From contig CM028895.1 of the NCBI GenBank assembly GCA_016801885.1, positions 18,620,001 to 18,684,000 on the forward strand: a stretch of 64,000 nt of DNA, in the 5' to 3' direction. Positions within the stretch are counted from its first letter, which is position 1. Each line of letters begins with the position of its first letter. Below are positions 27,401 through 42,400 of this stretch, piece after piece. This DNA is from Toxotes chatareus. Lineage: Eukaryota > Chordata > Actinopteri > Toxotidae. Both the position numbers and the translations under genes were made by a program. The notes below the pieces were generated by a model. It was not told the DNA's origin. It ran no database searches and worked only from the letters and a program-made list of their open reading frames with translations.

Positions 27401-30400
27401 TTAGTATGACCTCAAAATGTCATAAAAATAAGTATGACGCATAGTATAAATATGGCTGTATAGTATGGCCTCAAAATCAAAAAAAAGTCATACTTAGTAT
27501 GACCTCAAAAATGTCATAAAAAACGTCATAGTATAGTATGGCGTCAAAAAAGTCGGCAAAAAAAGTCATACTTTTTTGACCTCAAAATGTCATAAAAAAA
27601 GCTATAGTATAGTATGGCGCTTTTTTCGGCAAAAAACAAAATAGTCATAGTTTGGTATGACCTCAAAAAAACGTCATAAAAAAGTATGACCAAAGTATAG
27701 TATGTCATAGTATAGTATGGCGTCAAAATCGGCCAAAAAAAAATACTTTTTAGTATGACCTCAAAATGTCATAAAAAACGCCATAGTATAGTATGGGCCA
27801 AAATCGCCAAAAAAAGTCATACTTTAGTATGACCTCAAAATGTCATAAAAAAAACGCTATAGTATAGTATATGCTTATAGTATAAATTTAGTATGACCTC
27901 AAAATGTCATGCGCAAATCGGTATGGCAAAAAAAAAAGTCATACTTTTTTTATGACCTCAAAATGTCATAAAAAAAACGCTATAGTATAGTATGGCGCTC
28001 AAAATCGCCAAAAAAAAAAGTCATACTTTAGTATGACCTCAAAATGTCATAAAAAACGCCATAGTATAGTATGGCGCAAAATCGGCCAAAAAAGTCATAC
28101 TTTTTTATATGACCTCAAAATGTCATAAAAAACGCCATAGTATAGTATGGCCTCAAATCGCCAAAAAAAAGTCATACTTTAGTATGACCTCAAAATGTCA
28201 TAAAAACGCCATAGTATAGTATGGCGTCAAAAAAATCGGCAAAAAAGTCATACTTAGTATGACCTCAAAATGTCATAAAAAAACGTCATAGTATAGTATA
28301 GTGTCATGTATGCAAAAAAATAGTATATGACCTCAAAATGTCATAAAAAAAGCCATATAGTATAGTATATATAAATCGTATGAAAAATACTTTAGTATGA
28401 CCTCAAAAATGTCAAAAAAACGCTATAGTATAGTATGGCGCTTTTTTCGCCAAAAAAAGTCATACTTTTTTTATGACCTCAAAATGTCATAAAAAAAACG
28501 CTATAGTATAGTATGGCGCCAAAATCGCCAAAAAAAGTCATACTTTAGTATGACCTCAAAATGTCATAAAAAACGCTCATAGTATAGTATGGCGCTTTTT
28601 TCGGCCAAAAAAAAGTCATACTTTTAGTATGACCTCAAAATGTCATAAAAAAATAGTATAGTATAGTAAAATGGCGTCATAAGTATCGTCATAAAAAAAA
28701 GTCAAAAAGTCATTTTAGTATGACCTCAAAATGTCATAAAAAAAACGCCATATAGTATAGTATGTATGCTTTTTGTCGGCCAAAAAAAGTCATACTTTAG
28801 TATGACCTCAAAAAAAAAACGTCATAAGTATGAAAAAAAAGCCATAAAAACGACCATAGTATAAAAACGCCATAAAATCGCCAAAAAAAAGTCATAAAAA
28901 GTTAGTATGACCTCAAAAAATCATAAAAAAACGCCATAGTATAGTATGGCGCTTTTTCGGCCAAAAAAGTCATACTTTTTATGACCTCAAAATGTCATAA
29001 AAAAAACGCTATAGTATAGTATGGCGTCAAAAATCGGCAAAAAAAGTCATACTTTAGTATGACCTCAAAATGTCATAAAAAAAAAAATGCCATAGTATAG
29101 TATGGCGGCCAAAATCGGCAAAAAAAGTCATACTTTTAGTATGACCTCAAAATGTCATAAAAAAAACGCTATAGTATAGTATGGCGCTCAAAATCGCCAA
29201 AAAAAAAAGTCATACTTTTAGTATGACCTCAAAATGTCATAAAAACGCTATAGTATAGTATGGCGCTTTTTCGCCAAAAAAAGTCATACTTTAGTATGAC
29301 CTCAAAATGTCATAAAAATCATAGTATAGTATAGCTAAATCGCCAAAAAAAAGTCATAAAGTATGACCTCAAAATGTCATAAAAAACGCTATAGTATAGT
29401 ATGGCTGCAAAATCGCCAAAAAGTCATAAAAGTATGACCTCAAAATGTCATAAAAAAATAATCATAGTATAGTATGGCTGTCAAAAAAAACGCAAAAAAA
29501 AAGTCATACTTTTTTTGATGACCTCAAAATGTCATAAAAAACGCTATAGTATAGTATGGCCGCAAAAAGCGGCAAAAAAGTCATACTTTATGACCTCAAA
29601 ATGTCATAAAAAAACGCCATAGTATAGTATGGCGCAAAATCGCAAAAAAAGTCATACTTTTTTATGACCTCAAAATGTCATAAAAAACGCCATAGTATAG
29701 TATGGCGCCAAAATCGGCCAAAAAAGTCATACTTTAGTATGACCTCAAAAACGTCATAGTAAGTATGGCGCTTTTTTCGGCCAAAAAAGTCATACTTTAT
29801 GACCTCAAAATGTCATAAAAAAACGTATAGTATAGTATGGCGCCAAAATCGCCAAAAAAAAGTCATACTTTAGTATGACCTCAAAATGTCATAAAAAACG
29901 CTATAGTATAGTATGGCGCTGTTTTCGCCAAAAAAAGTCATACTTTTAGTATGACCTCAAAATGTCATAAAAAACGCCATAGTATAGTATGGCGCTTTTT
30001 TCGCAAAAAAAGTCATACTTTAGTATGACCTCAAAATGTCATAAAAAAACGCCATAGTATAGTATGGCATGCAATGTATGCTTTTTTCGCCAAAAAAAAG
30101 TCATACTTTTTTTATGACCTCAAAATGTCATAAAAAAACGCCATATAGTATAGTATGGCGCCAAAATCGGCCAAAAAAGTCATACTTTAGTATGACCTCA
30201 AAAAATGTCATAAAAAACGCTAGTATAGTATGGCGCCAAAATCGGCCAAAAAAGTCATACTTTTAGTATGACCTCAAAATGTCATAAAAAACGCCATAGT
30301 ATAGTATGGCGCTCAAAATCGCCAAAAAAGTCATACTTTTTTATGACCTCAAAATGTCATAAAAAACGCTATAGTATAGTATGGCGTCAAAATCGCCAAA

Positions 30401-33400
30401 AAAAAGTCATACTTTTAGTATGACCTCAAAATGTCATAAAAAACGCTATAGTATAGTATATGCCAAATCGGCCAAAAAAGTCATACTTTAGTATGACCTC
30501 AAAATGTCATAAAAAACGCCATAGTATAGTATATGCTCAAAAAAAAAAAAAGTCATACTTTTATATGACCTCAAAATGTCATAAAAACGTCATAGTAGTA
30601 TGGCGCCAAAATCGGCAAAAAAAGTCATACTTTTAGTATGACCTCAAATGTCATAAAAAAAACGCCATAGTATAGTATGGCGTCAAAAAATCGGCAAAAA
30701 AAGTCATACTACTTTTATATGACCTCAAAATGTCAAAAAACGCTATAGTATAGTATGGCATGCTTCGGCCAAAAAAAAGTCATAAAAATTTAGTATGACC
30801 TCAAAATGTCATAAAAAACGCTATAGTATAGTATAGTATGCGCTCAAAATCGGCAAAAAAAGTCATACTTTAGTATGACCTCAAAATGTCATAAAAACGC
30901 TATAGTATAGTATGGCGCTGTATCGGCCAAAAAAGTCATACTTTTTATGACCTCAAAATGTCATAAAAACGCCATAGTATAGTATGGCGTCAAAATCGCC
31001 AAAAAGTCATACTTAAACCTCAAAATGTCATAAAAAACGCTATAGTATAGTATGGCCTCAAAAAAAGTCATAATGACCTCAAAATGTCATAAAAAACGCT
31101 ATAGTATAGTATGGCGTCAAAATCGCCAAAAAAGTCATACTTTTAGTATGACCTCAAAATGTCATAAAAAAACGCATAGTATAGTATGGCGCCAAAATCG
31201 CCAAAAAAGTCATACTTTTTATGACCTCAAAATGTCATAAAAAAAACTATAGTATAGTATGGCGTTTTTCGGCCAAAAAAGTCATACTTTAGTATGACCT
31301 CAAAATGTCATAAAAAAAACGCTATAGTATAGTATGGCGTCAAAATCGCCAAAAAGTCATACTTTTTTATGACCTCAAATGTCAAAAAAACGTCATAGTA
31401 TAGTATGGCAAAAAAGTCATACTTTAGTATGACCTCAAAAAAATGTCATAAAAAACGCTATAGTATAGTATGGCGTTTTTGTCGCCAAAAAAAGTCATAC
31501 TTTAGTATGACCTCAAAATGTCATAAAAAACGCCATAGTATAGTATGGCGCTGTTTTTCGGCAAAAAAAGTCATACTTTTAGTATGACCTCAAAATGTCA
31601 TAAAAAACGCTATAGTATAGTATGGCGTCAAATCGCCAAAAAAGTCATACTTTTTTTATGACCTCAAAATGTCATAAAAAACGCTATAGTATAGTATGGC
31701 GCAAAATCGGCCAAAAAAAAAGTCATACTTAGTATGACCTCAAAATGTCATAAAAAAAAAGTCATATAGTATAGTATGGCGCTAAATCGGCCAAAAAAGT
31801 CATACTTTTAGTATGACCTCAAATGTCATAAAAAAATCATAGTATAGTATATGCGCTCAAATCGGCCAAAAAAAGTCATACTTTAGTATGACCTCAAAAT
31901 GTCATAAAAAAACGCCATAGTATAGTATGGCGCTCAAAATCGGCCAAAAAAAAAAAAGTCATACTTTTAGTATGACCTCAAAATGTCATAAAAAAAACGC
32001 CATATAGTATAGTATGGCGCTCAAAATCGCCAAAAAAATCATTTTTTATATGACCTCAAAATGTCATAAAAAACGCATAGTATAGTATGGCGCAAAAATC
32101 GGCAAAAAAAGTCATAAATAGTTTGACCTCAAAAATGTCCTCAAAAATGTCATAGTAAAAAGCGCCATAATCGTATAAAAAGTATGGCCTCAAAATGTCA
32201 TAAAAAAGTCATAGTTTAGTATGACCAAAATGTCAAAAAAAAAGCATAGTATAGTATGACCTCAAAAAATGTCAAAAAAACGCCATAGTATAGTATGACC
32301 TAAAAATGTCAAAAAAAAAGTCATAAAATAGTATGACCTCAAAATGTCAAAAAACGCCATAGTATAGTATGCATCAAAATCGGCCAAAAAAAGTCATACT
32401 TTAGTATGACCTCAAAATGTCATAAAAAACGCTATAGTATAGTATGGCGCTTTTTTCGCCAAAAAAAGTCAAAATTTTTTTAGTATGACCTCAAAAAAAA
32501 AACGCATCATAGTTTAGTAGTATGACCTCAAAAATGTCATAAAAAACTCAAAAAGTCATATAGTATACCTCAAAAAAAACGTCGCCAAAAAAAAGTCATA
32601 AATTTTTATGACCAAAATGTCATAAAAACGCTATAGTATAGTATGGCTGTTTTTCGGCAAAAAAAGTCATACTTTAGTATGACCTCAAAATGTCATAAAA
32701 AACGCTATAGTATAGTATGGCGTCAAAATCGCCAAAAAAAAGTCATACTTTAGTATGACCTCAAAATGTCATAAAAAACGCCATAGTATAGTATGGCGCA
32801 AAAATCGGCCAAAAAAGTCATACTTTTATGACCTCAAAATGTCATAAAAAACGCTATAGTATAGTATGGCGTCAAAATCGGCCAAAAAAAAAATACTTTA
32901 GTATGACCTCAAAATGTCATAAAAAAACGCTATAGTATAGTATGGCGCCAAAAATCGCAAAAAAGTCATAAAATTTATGACCTCAAAATGTGTCATAAAA
33001 AACGCCATAGTATAGTATAGTATGAAAAAAAAAAGTCAAAAAATACTTTAGTATGACCTCAAAATGTCATAAAAACGCTATAGTATAGTATGGCGCTCAA
33101 AATCGCAAAAAAGTCATACTTTAGTATGACCTCAAAATGTCATAAAAAACGCCATAGTATAGTATGGCGCAAAATCGGCAAAAAAAAAAGTCATACTTTT
33201 TTTATGACCTCAAAATGTCATAAAAAAACGCATAGTATAGTATGGCGCCAAAATCGCCAAAAAAAGTCATACTTTTTTTATGACCTCAAAATGTCATAAA
33301 AAAACGCTATAGTATAGTATGGTATGGCAAAAAAAAAAGCCAAAAAGTCATACTTTAGTATGACCTCAAAATGTCATAAAAATAGTATGGCATAGTATAG

Positions 33401-36400
33401 TAAAAAGTCAAAATCGGCAGTAAAAAAATGTCATAAAACGCTTTAGTATAGTATGACCTCAAAAAAAAGTCCAAATGTCAAAAAACGCTATAGTATAGTA
33501 TGGCGCCAAAATCGCCAAAAAGTCATACTTAGTATGACCTCAAAATGTCATAAAAAAACGCTATAGTATAGTATGGCGTGTAAAATCGCCAAAAAAAGTC
33601 ATACTTTAGTATGACCTCAAAATGTCATAAAAAAAACGCTATAGTATAGTATGGCGTCAAAATCGGCAAAAAAAGTCATACTTTTTATGACCTCAAAATG
33701 TCATAAAAAACGCTATAGTATAGTATGGCGTCAAAATCGGCCAAAAAAAAGTCATACTTTTTTATGACCTCAAAATGTCATAAAAACGCCATAGTATAGT
33801 ATGGCTCAAAATCGCCAAAATACTTTAGTATGAAAAAATGTCATAAAAAACGCATAGTATGACCTCAAAATGTCATGACCTCAAATGTCATAAAAAACGC
33901 CATAGTATAGTATGGCGTCAAAATCGCCAAAAAAAACTTTAGTATGACCTCAAAATGTCATACTTTAGTATGACCTCAAAATGTCAAAAAAAAAAATGCC
34001 ATAAAACGCTATAGTATAGTATGCTCAAAATCGGCCAAAAAAAAGTCATACTTTTAGTATGACCTCAAAATGTCATAAAAAAACGCCATAGTATAGTATG
34101 GCGCTCAAAATCGGCCAAAAAAAATATACTTTTAGTATGACCTCAAAATGTCATAAAAAAAACGCCATAGTATAGTATAGTATGGCTCAAAATCGGCAAA
34201 AAAGTCAAAATTTTTTTATGACCTCAAAATGTCATAAAAAAATAGTATAGTATAGTATAGTATGGCAAAAAAATACTTTAGCCAAAAAAAGTCATAAAAT
34301 TTATGACCTCAAAATGTCATAAAAAAAATGCTATAGTATAGTATGGCTCAAAAATCGCCAAAAAAAGTCATACTTTAGTATGACCTCAAAATGTCATAAA
34401 AAACGCCATAGTATAGTATGGCGTCAAAATCGCCAAAAAGTCATACTTTTAGTATGACCTCAAAATGTCATAAAAAACGCCAGTATAGTATGGCGCTCAA
34501 AATCGGCAAAAAAAAAAAGTCATACTTTTAGTATGACCTCAAAATGTCATAAAAAACGCCATAGTATAGTATGGCGTCAAAATCGGCCAAAAAAGTCATA
34601 CTTTTAGTATGACCTCAAAATGTCATAAAAAACGCTATATAGTATAGTATGTAAAAAAAGTCAAATACTATTTAGTATGAAAAATGTCATAAAAACGCAT
34701 AGTATAGTATGGCCAAAAAAAAAAAAAGTCATACTTTTAGTATGACCTCAAAATGTCATAAAAAACGCTATAGTATAGTATGGCGTGCAAAATCGCCAAA
34801 AAAAGTCATACTTTTTTTATGACCTCAAAATGTCATAAAAACGCGTATAGTATAGTATGGCGCTGTTTCGCCAAAAAAGTCATACTTTTAGTGATGACCT
34901 CAAAAAAACATAAAAATAGCTATAGTATAGTATGGCGTCTAGTTAGTCGCAAAAAAAGTCAAAAAACGCCATAGTATAGTATGACCAAAAAATCATAAAA
35001 AAACGCTATAGTATAGTAAAATGGCGCTGTCAAGTATAGTATGGCGCAAAAATCGTCAAAAAAAGTCATATTTTAGTATGACCTCAAAATGTCATAAAAA
35101 AACGCCATATAGTATAGTATGGCGCTCAAAATCGGCAAAAAAAAGTCATACTTTTAGTATGACCTCAAAATGTCATAAAAAACGCCATAGTATAGTATGG
35201 CGCCAAAATCGCCAAAAAAAAGTCATACTTTAGTATGACCTCAAAATGTCATAAAAAAATAGTATAGTATGGCGTCAAAATCGGCAAAAAAAGTCATACT
35301 TTTTTTATGACCTCAAAATGTCATAAAAAACGTCATAGTATAGTATGGCGCTGTTCGCAAAAAAAAAGTCATACTTTTTTTATGACCTCAAAATGTCATA
35401 AAAAACGCCATAGTATAGTATGGCGCAAAATCGCCAAAAAAGTCATACTTTAGTATGACCTCAAAATGTCATAAAAAAACGCTATAGTATAGTATGGCGC
35501 TTTTTTCGGCCAAAAAAAAGTCATACTTTTTATGACCTCAAAATGTCATAAAAAACGCTCATAGTATAGTATGGCGCCAAAATCGCCAAAAAAAGTCATA
35601 CTTTAGTATGACCTCAAAATGTCATAAAAAAACGCTATAGTATAGTATGGCGCTCAAAATCGGCCAAAAAAAGTCAAAATCGGACCTCAAAAATAAAAAA
35701 CGCATAGTTTAGTATGACCTCAAAAAAGTCATAAAAAAAAAATGACCTAAAATGTCATAGTAAACGCTATAGTATAGTATGGCGCCAAAAAAAAGCAAAA
35801 AAAGTCATACTTTAGTATGACCTCAAAATGTCATAAAAACGCCATAGTATATAGTATATGGCGCGTCAAAATCGCCAAAAAAAGTCATACTTTAGTATGA
35901 CCTCAAAATGTCATAAAAAACGCTATAGTATAGTATGGCTGTCAAAATCGCCAAAAAAAAATCATACTTTTAAATGACCTCAAAATGTCATAAAAAACGT
36001 CATAGTATAGTATGACCTCAAAATCGCCAAAAAAGTCATACTTTAGTATGACCTCAAAATGTCATAAAAAACGCTATAGTATAGTATGGCGTTTTATCGC
36101 CAAAAAAAGTCATACTTTTTTATGACCTCAAAATGTCATAAAAAACGCCATAGTATAGTATGGCAAAATCCAAAAAATCGCCAAAAAAGTCATAAAAACG
36201 CCAGTATGACCTCAAAAAAGTCATGTCATAAAAACGTCATAGTATAGTATAGTATGGCGCTTTTTCGGCCAAAAAAAGTCATACTTTTAGTATGACCTCA
36301 AAATGTCATAAAAAACGCCATAGTATAGTATGGCGTCAAAATCGCCAAAAAAAAGTCATACTTTAGTATGACCTCAAAATGTCATAAAAACGCTATAGTA

Positions 36401-39400
36401 TAGTATGGCGTCAAAATGGGCAAAATGTCAAAGCTAAAATGGCCCTCAAAAAAAAAAAGTCATACTTTAGTATGACCTCAAAAAAAGTCATAAAAAAAAT
36501 GTCATAGTATAGTATGGCGCTCAAATCGGCAAAAAAGTCATACTTTTAGTATGACCTCAAAATGTCATAAAAACGCTAGTATAGTATAGTATGACCTCAA
36601 AAAAAAATTTAGTATGACCTCAAAATGTCATAAAAACGCCATAGTATAGTAGTATATAAAAAAAGTCATACTTAGTATGACCTCAAAAAAAAAAAACGCT
36701 ATAGTATAGTAAAAAAAAAGTCATACTTTAGTATGACCTCAAAATGTCATAAAAAACGCCATAGTATAGTATGGCGTCAAAATCGGCAAAAAAAAGTCAT
36801 ACTTTAGTATGACCTCAAAATGTCATAAAAAACGCTATAGTATAGTATGGCGCCGTCAAAATCGCCAAAAAAAATCATACTTTAGTATGACCTCAAAATG
36901 TCATAAAAAAATAGTATAGTATAGTATCAAAATCGGCAAAAAAAGTCATACTTTAGTATGACCTCAAAATGTCATAAAAAAAACGCTATAGTATAGTATG
37001 GCGCAAAATCGGCCAAAAAAGTCATACTTTTAGTATGACCTCAAAATGTCATAAAAAAACATAGTATAGTATGGCGCCAAAATCGCCAAAAAAGTCATAC
37101 TTTAGTATGACCTCAAAATGTCATAAAAACGCCATAGTATAGTATGGCCAAAATCGGCAAAAAAAGTATAATTTAGTATGACCTCAAAATGTCATAAAAA
37201 ACGCCATAGTATAGTATATGGCGTCAAAATCGCCAAAAAAGTCATACTTAGTATGACCTCAAAATGTCATAAAAAACGCCATAGTATAGTATGCCGCTTT
37301 TTTCGCAAAAAAGTCATACTTTTAGTATGACCTCAAATGTCCTAAAAAAACGTCATAGTAAAACGCTATAGTATATACTTTAGTATGACCTCAAATGTCA
37401 AAAAAAATAGTATAGTAAGTATGCGCGCTTTAGTAAAACCTCAAAAGTATGTCAAAAACGTAAAAACGCTATAGTATAGTATAGGCGCGTTTTTCGCCAA
37501 AAAAAATAGTCATACTTTAGTATGACCTCAAAATGTCATAAAAACGCTCATAGTATAGTATGGCGCCGTCAAAAAAAAAAAAAAAAGTCATACTTTTTAT
37601 GACCTCAAAATGTCATAAAAAACGCTATAGTATAGTATGGCCAAAATCGCCAAAAAAGTCATACTTAAAATGACCTCAAATGTCAAAAAAACGCTATAGT
37701 ATAGTATGGCGCCAAAATCGCCAAAAAAGTCATACTTTTAGTATGACCTCAAAATGTCATAAAAAACGCCATAGTATAGTATGGCGCCAAAATCGGCCAA
37801 AAAAAAAGTCATACTTTAGTATGACCTCAAAATGTCATAAAAACGCTATAGTATAGTATAGTATGCTGCCAAAATCGCCAAAAAAAGTCATACTTTTTAG
37901 TATGACCTCAAAATGTCATAAAAAAAACGCTATAGTATAGTATGGCGCCAAAATCGCCAAAAAAAGTCATACTTTTAGTATGACCTCAAAATGTCATAAA
38001 AAACGCCATAGTATAGTATGGCGTGTGGCCAAAAAAGTCATACTTTTTAGTATGACCTCAAAATGTCAAAAAAACGCCATAGTATAGTATGGCGCTTTAA
38101 ATCGCCAAAAAAAGTCATAGTTTGACCTCAAAATGTCATAAAAAAAAACTCATAGTATAGTATGGCGCCAAAATCGGCCAAAAAAGTCATACTTTAGTAT
38201 GACCTCAAAATGTCATAAAAAACGCCATAGTATAGTATGGCGTGTCAAAAAGTCATACTTTAGTATGACCTCAAAAAAAAACGCCATAGTATAGTATGAC
38301 CTCAAAATCGCCAAAAAAAAGTCAAAAATCTCATAATGTCATAAAATGGCGCTATAGTATAGTATGGCGCAAAAAGTCAAAAAAAGTCAACTTTAGTATG
38401 ACTCAAAATGTCATAAAAAAAACGCTATAGTATAGTATGGCGCCAAAATCGCCAAAAAAGTCATACTTTAGTATGACCTCAAAATGTCATAAAAAACGCA
38501 TAGTATAGTATGGCGTCAAAATCGCCAAAAAGTCATACTTTTTAGTATGACCTCAAAATGTCATAAAAAAAAGCCATAGTATAGTATGGCGTTTTTCGGC
38601 CAAAAAAAAGTCATACTTTTTTATGACCTCAAAATGTCATAAAAAACGCATAGTATAGTATGGCGTCAAAATCGGCCAAAAAAAGTCATACTTTAGTATG
38701 ACCTCAAAATGTCATAAAAAACGCTATAGTATAGTATGGCGTCAAAAAATCGCCAAAAAAGTCATACTTTAGTATGACCTCAAAATGTCATAAAAACGCC
38801 ATAGTATAGTATGGCGCCAAAAAAAGCCAAAAAAAGTCATACTTTAGTATGACCTCAAAATGTCATAAAAAAAATATAGTATAGTATAGTATAGTATGAG
38901 TAAATCGTCAAAAACGTCATAATATAGTATGACTCAAAAATAAAAACGTCATACTTTAGTATGACCTCAAAATGTCATAAAAAAACGTCATAGTATAGTA
39001 TGGCGCAAAAATCGGCAAAAAGTCATATTTCATACTTTTTAGTATGACCTCAAAAAAGTCATAATATAAAACCTCAAAATCATAAAAAAACGCTATAGTA
39101 TAGTATGGCCAAAAAATCGCCAAAAAAGTCATACTTTTTATGACCTCAAAATGTCATAAAAAACGCCATAGTATAGTATGGCGCTTTTTTCGCCAAAAAA
39201 GTCATACTTTTAGTATGACCTCAAAATGTGTCAAAAAAACGCCATAGTATAGTATGGCGCCAAAATCGCCAAAAAAAGTCATACTTTAGTATGACCTCAA
39301 AATGTCATAAAAAACGCTATAGTATAGTATGGCGCTGTAAATCGCCAAAAAGTCAAAAATTAGTATGACCTCAAAATGTCATAAAAAACGCCATAGTATA

Positions 39401-42400
39401 GTATGGCGCTGTTTTCGGCAAAAAAAGTCATACTTTTTATGACCTCAAAATGTCATAAAAAAAACGCTATAGTATAGTATGGCGCCAAAATCGGCAAAAA
39501 AAAGTCATACTTTTATGACCTCAAAATGTCATAAAAAACGCTATAGTATAGTATGGCGCCAAAATCGGCCAAAAAAAAGTCATACTTTAGTATGACCTCA
39601 AAATGTCATAAAAAACGCTATAGTATAGTATGGCGTCAAATCGCCAAAAAAAAAGTCATACTTTAGTATGACCTCAAAATGTCATAAAAAAAACGCCATA
39701 GTATAGTATGCGCGTCAATCGCCGCAAAAAAAGTCATACTTTTAGTATGACCTCAAAATGTCATAAAAAACGCCATAGTATAGTATGGCCAAAAATCGGC
39801 AAAAAAAGTCATACTTTAGTATGACTCAAAAATGTCATAAAAAAACGCCATAGTATAGTATGGCGCCAAATCGCCAAAAAAAAGTCATACTTTAAAGTCA
39901 TACTTTAGTATGACCTCAAAATGTCATAAAAAAAAACGCCATAGTATAGTATGGCGCCAAAATCGCCAAAAAAAGTCATACTTTAGTATGACCTCAAATG
40001 TCATAAAAAAACGCTATAGTATAGTATGGGCAAAATCGGCAAAAAAAAGTCATACTTTTAGTATGACCTCAAAATGTCATAAAAAACGCCATAGTATAGT
40101 ATGGCGCCTGCAAAAATCGCCAAAAAAAGTCATACTTTAGTATGACCTCAAAATGTCATAAAAACGCTAGTATAGTATAGTATGGCCCTCAAAATGTCAA
40201 AAAAAGTCATACTATAGTATGACCTCAAAATCTCAAAAAAAAGTCATACTTTAGTATGACCTCAAAATCATCAAAAAACGCCATAGTATAGTATGGCCTC
40301 AAATCGCCAAAAAAAGTCATACTTTAGTATGACCTCAAAATGTCATAAAAACGCGCATAGTATAGTATGGCGCGTTTTTTCGCAAAAAAAAAATTTTTTT
40401 AGTATGACCTCAAAATGTCATAAAAAACGCTATAGTATAGTATGGCGCAAAATCGGCCAAAAAAAAAAGTCATACTTTAGTATGACCTCAAAATGTCATA
40501 AAAAACGCATAGTATAGTATGGCGCCAAAATGGCCAAAAAAAGTCATACTTTTTTGACCTCAAAAATGTCATAAAAAATAGTATAGTATAGTATGACCTC
40601 AAAAAGTCAAGTATGACCTCAAATGTCATAAAAAAACATAGTATAGTATGGCGCTTTTTCGAAAAAAGTCAAAATTTTTTTAAAAATGTCATAAAAAAAA
40701 CGCCATAGTATAGTATGGCCTCAAAATCGGCCAAAAAAGTCATACTTTAGTATGACCTCAAAATCATAAAAAAACGTCATAGTATAGTATGACCTCAAAA
40801 TCGCAAAAAAAAAGTCATAGTTTTAGTATGACCTCAAAATCATAAAAAAAACGCATAGTATAGTATGGCGCTCAAAATCGCCAAAAAAAAGTCATACTTT
40901 AGTATGACCTCAAAATGTCATAAAAAACGCTATAGTATAGTATGGCGCTCAAAATCGCCAAAAAAGTCATACTTTAGTATGACCTCAAAATGTCATAAAA
41001 AAACGCTATAGTATAGTATGGCGCTCAAAATCGCCAAAAAAAGTCATACTTTTTATGACCTCAAAATGTCATAAAAAAACGCTATAGTATAGTATGGCGC
41101 TTTTTCGGCCAAAAAAAGTCATACTTTTATGACCTCAAAATGTCATAAAAAAAACGCTATAGTATAGTATGGCGCCAAAATCGGCCAAAAAAGTCATACT
41201 TAGTATGACCTCAAAATGTATGAAAAACGCTCATAGTATAGTATGTCATAAAATCGCCAAAAAGTCATACTTTAGTATGACCTCAAAATGTCAAAAAACG
41301 CCATAGTATAGTATAGTATGGCGCTGTTTTTGCAAAAAAGTCATACTTTAGTATGACCTCAAATGTGTCAAAAAAAAACATAGTATAGTATGGCGTCAAA
41401 ATCGGCAAAAAAAAAGTACTTTTTAGTATGACCTCAAAATGTCAAAAAAAACGTCATAGTATAGTATATGGCGTCAAAAATCGGCCAAAAAAAAGTCATA
41501 CTTTTTTATGACCTCAAAAATGTCATAAAAAACGCTATAGTATAGTATGGCGCCAAAATCGCCAAAAAAATGTCAAAAAAGTACTTAGTATGACCTCAAA
41601 ATGTCATAAAAAAACGCCATAGTATAGTATGGCGCCAAAATCGCCAAAAAAAGTCATACTTAGTATGACCTCAAAATGTCATAAAAAACGCTATAGTATA
41701 GTATGCGCTTTAATCGGCCAAAAAAGTCATACTTTTTATGACCTCAAAATGTCATAAAAAACGCCATAGTATAGTATGGCGTCAAAATCGCCAAAAAAAG
41801 TCATACTTTTTATGACCTCAAAATGTCATAAAAAACGCTATAGTATAGTATGGCGTCAAATCGGCAAAAAAGTCATACTTTAGTATGACCTCAAAATCAT
41901 AAAAAACGCCATAGTATAGTATGCTCAAAATCGGCCAAAAAAGTCATACTTTAGTATGACCTCAAAATGTCATAAAAAAACGCTATAGTATAGTATGGCG
42001 TCAAAATCGCCAAAAAAAGTCATACTTTTTAGTATGACCTCAAAATGTCATAAAAAACGCTATAGTATAGTATGGCGTCAAAATCGCTAAAAAAAGTCAT
42101 AAAAAAAAATGTCATAAAAACGCATAAAGTTAGTAATCGGCCAAAAAAAGTCATACTTTTTTTACCTCAAAATGTCATAAAAAACGCTCATAGTATAGTA
42201 TGGCGCCAAAATCGCCAAAAAAAAGTCATACTTTAGTATGACCTCAAAATGTCATAAAAAAAAAGCTATAGTATAGTATGGCGCTCAAAATCGCCAAAAA
42301 AGTCATACTTTAGTATGACCAAATGTCATAAAAAAAATCGCCATAGTATAGTATGTATGCTCAAAATCGGGTAAAAAAAGTCATACTTTTAGTATGACCT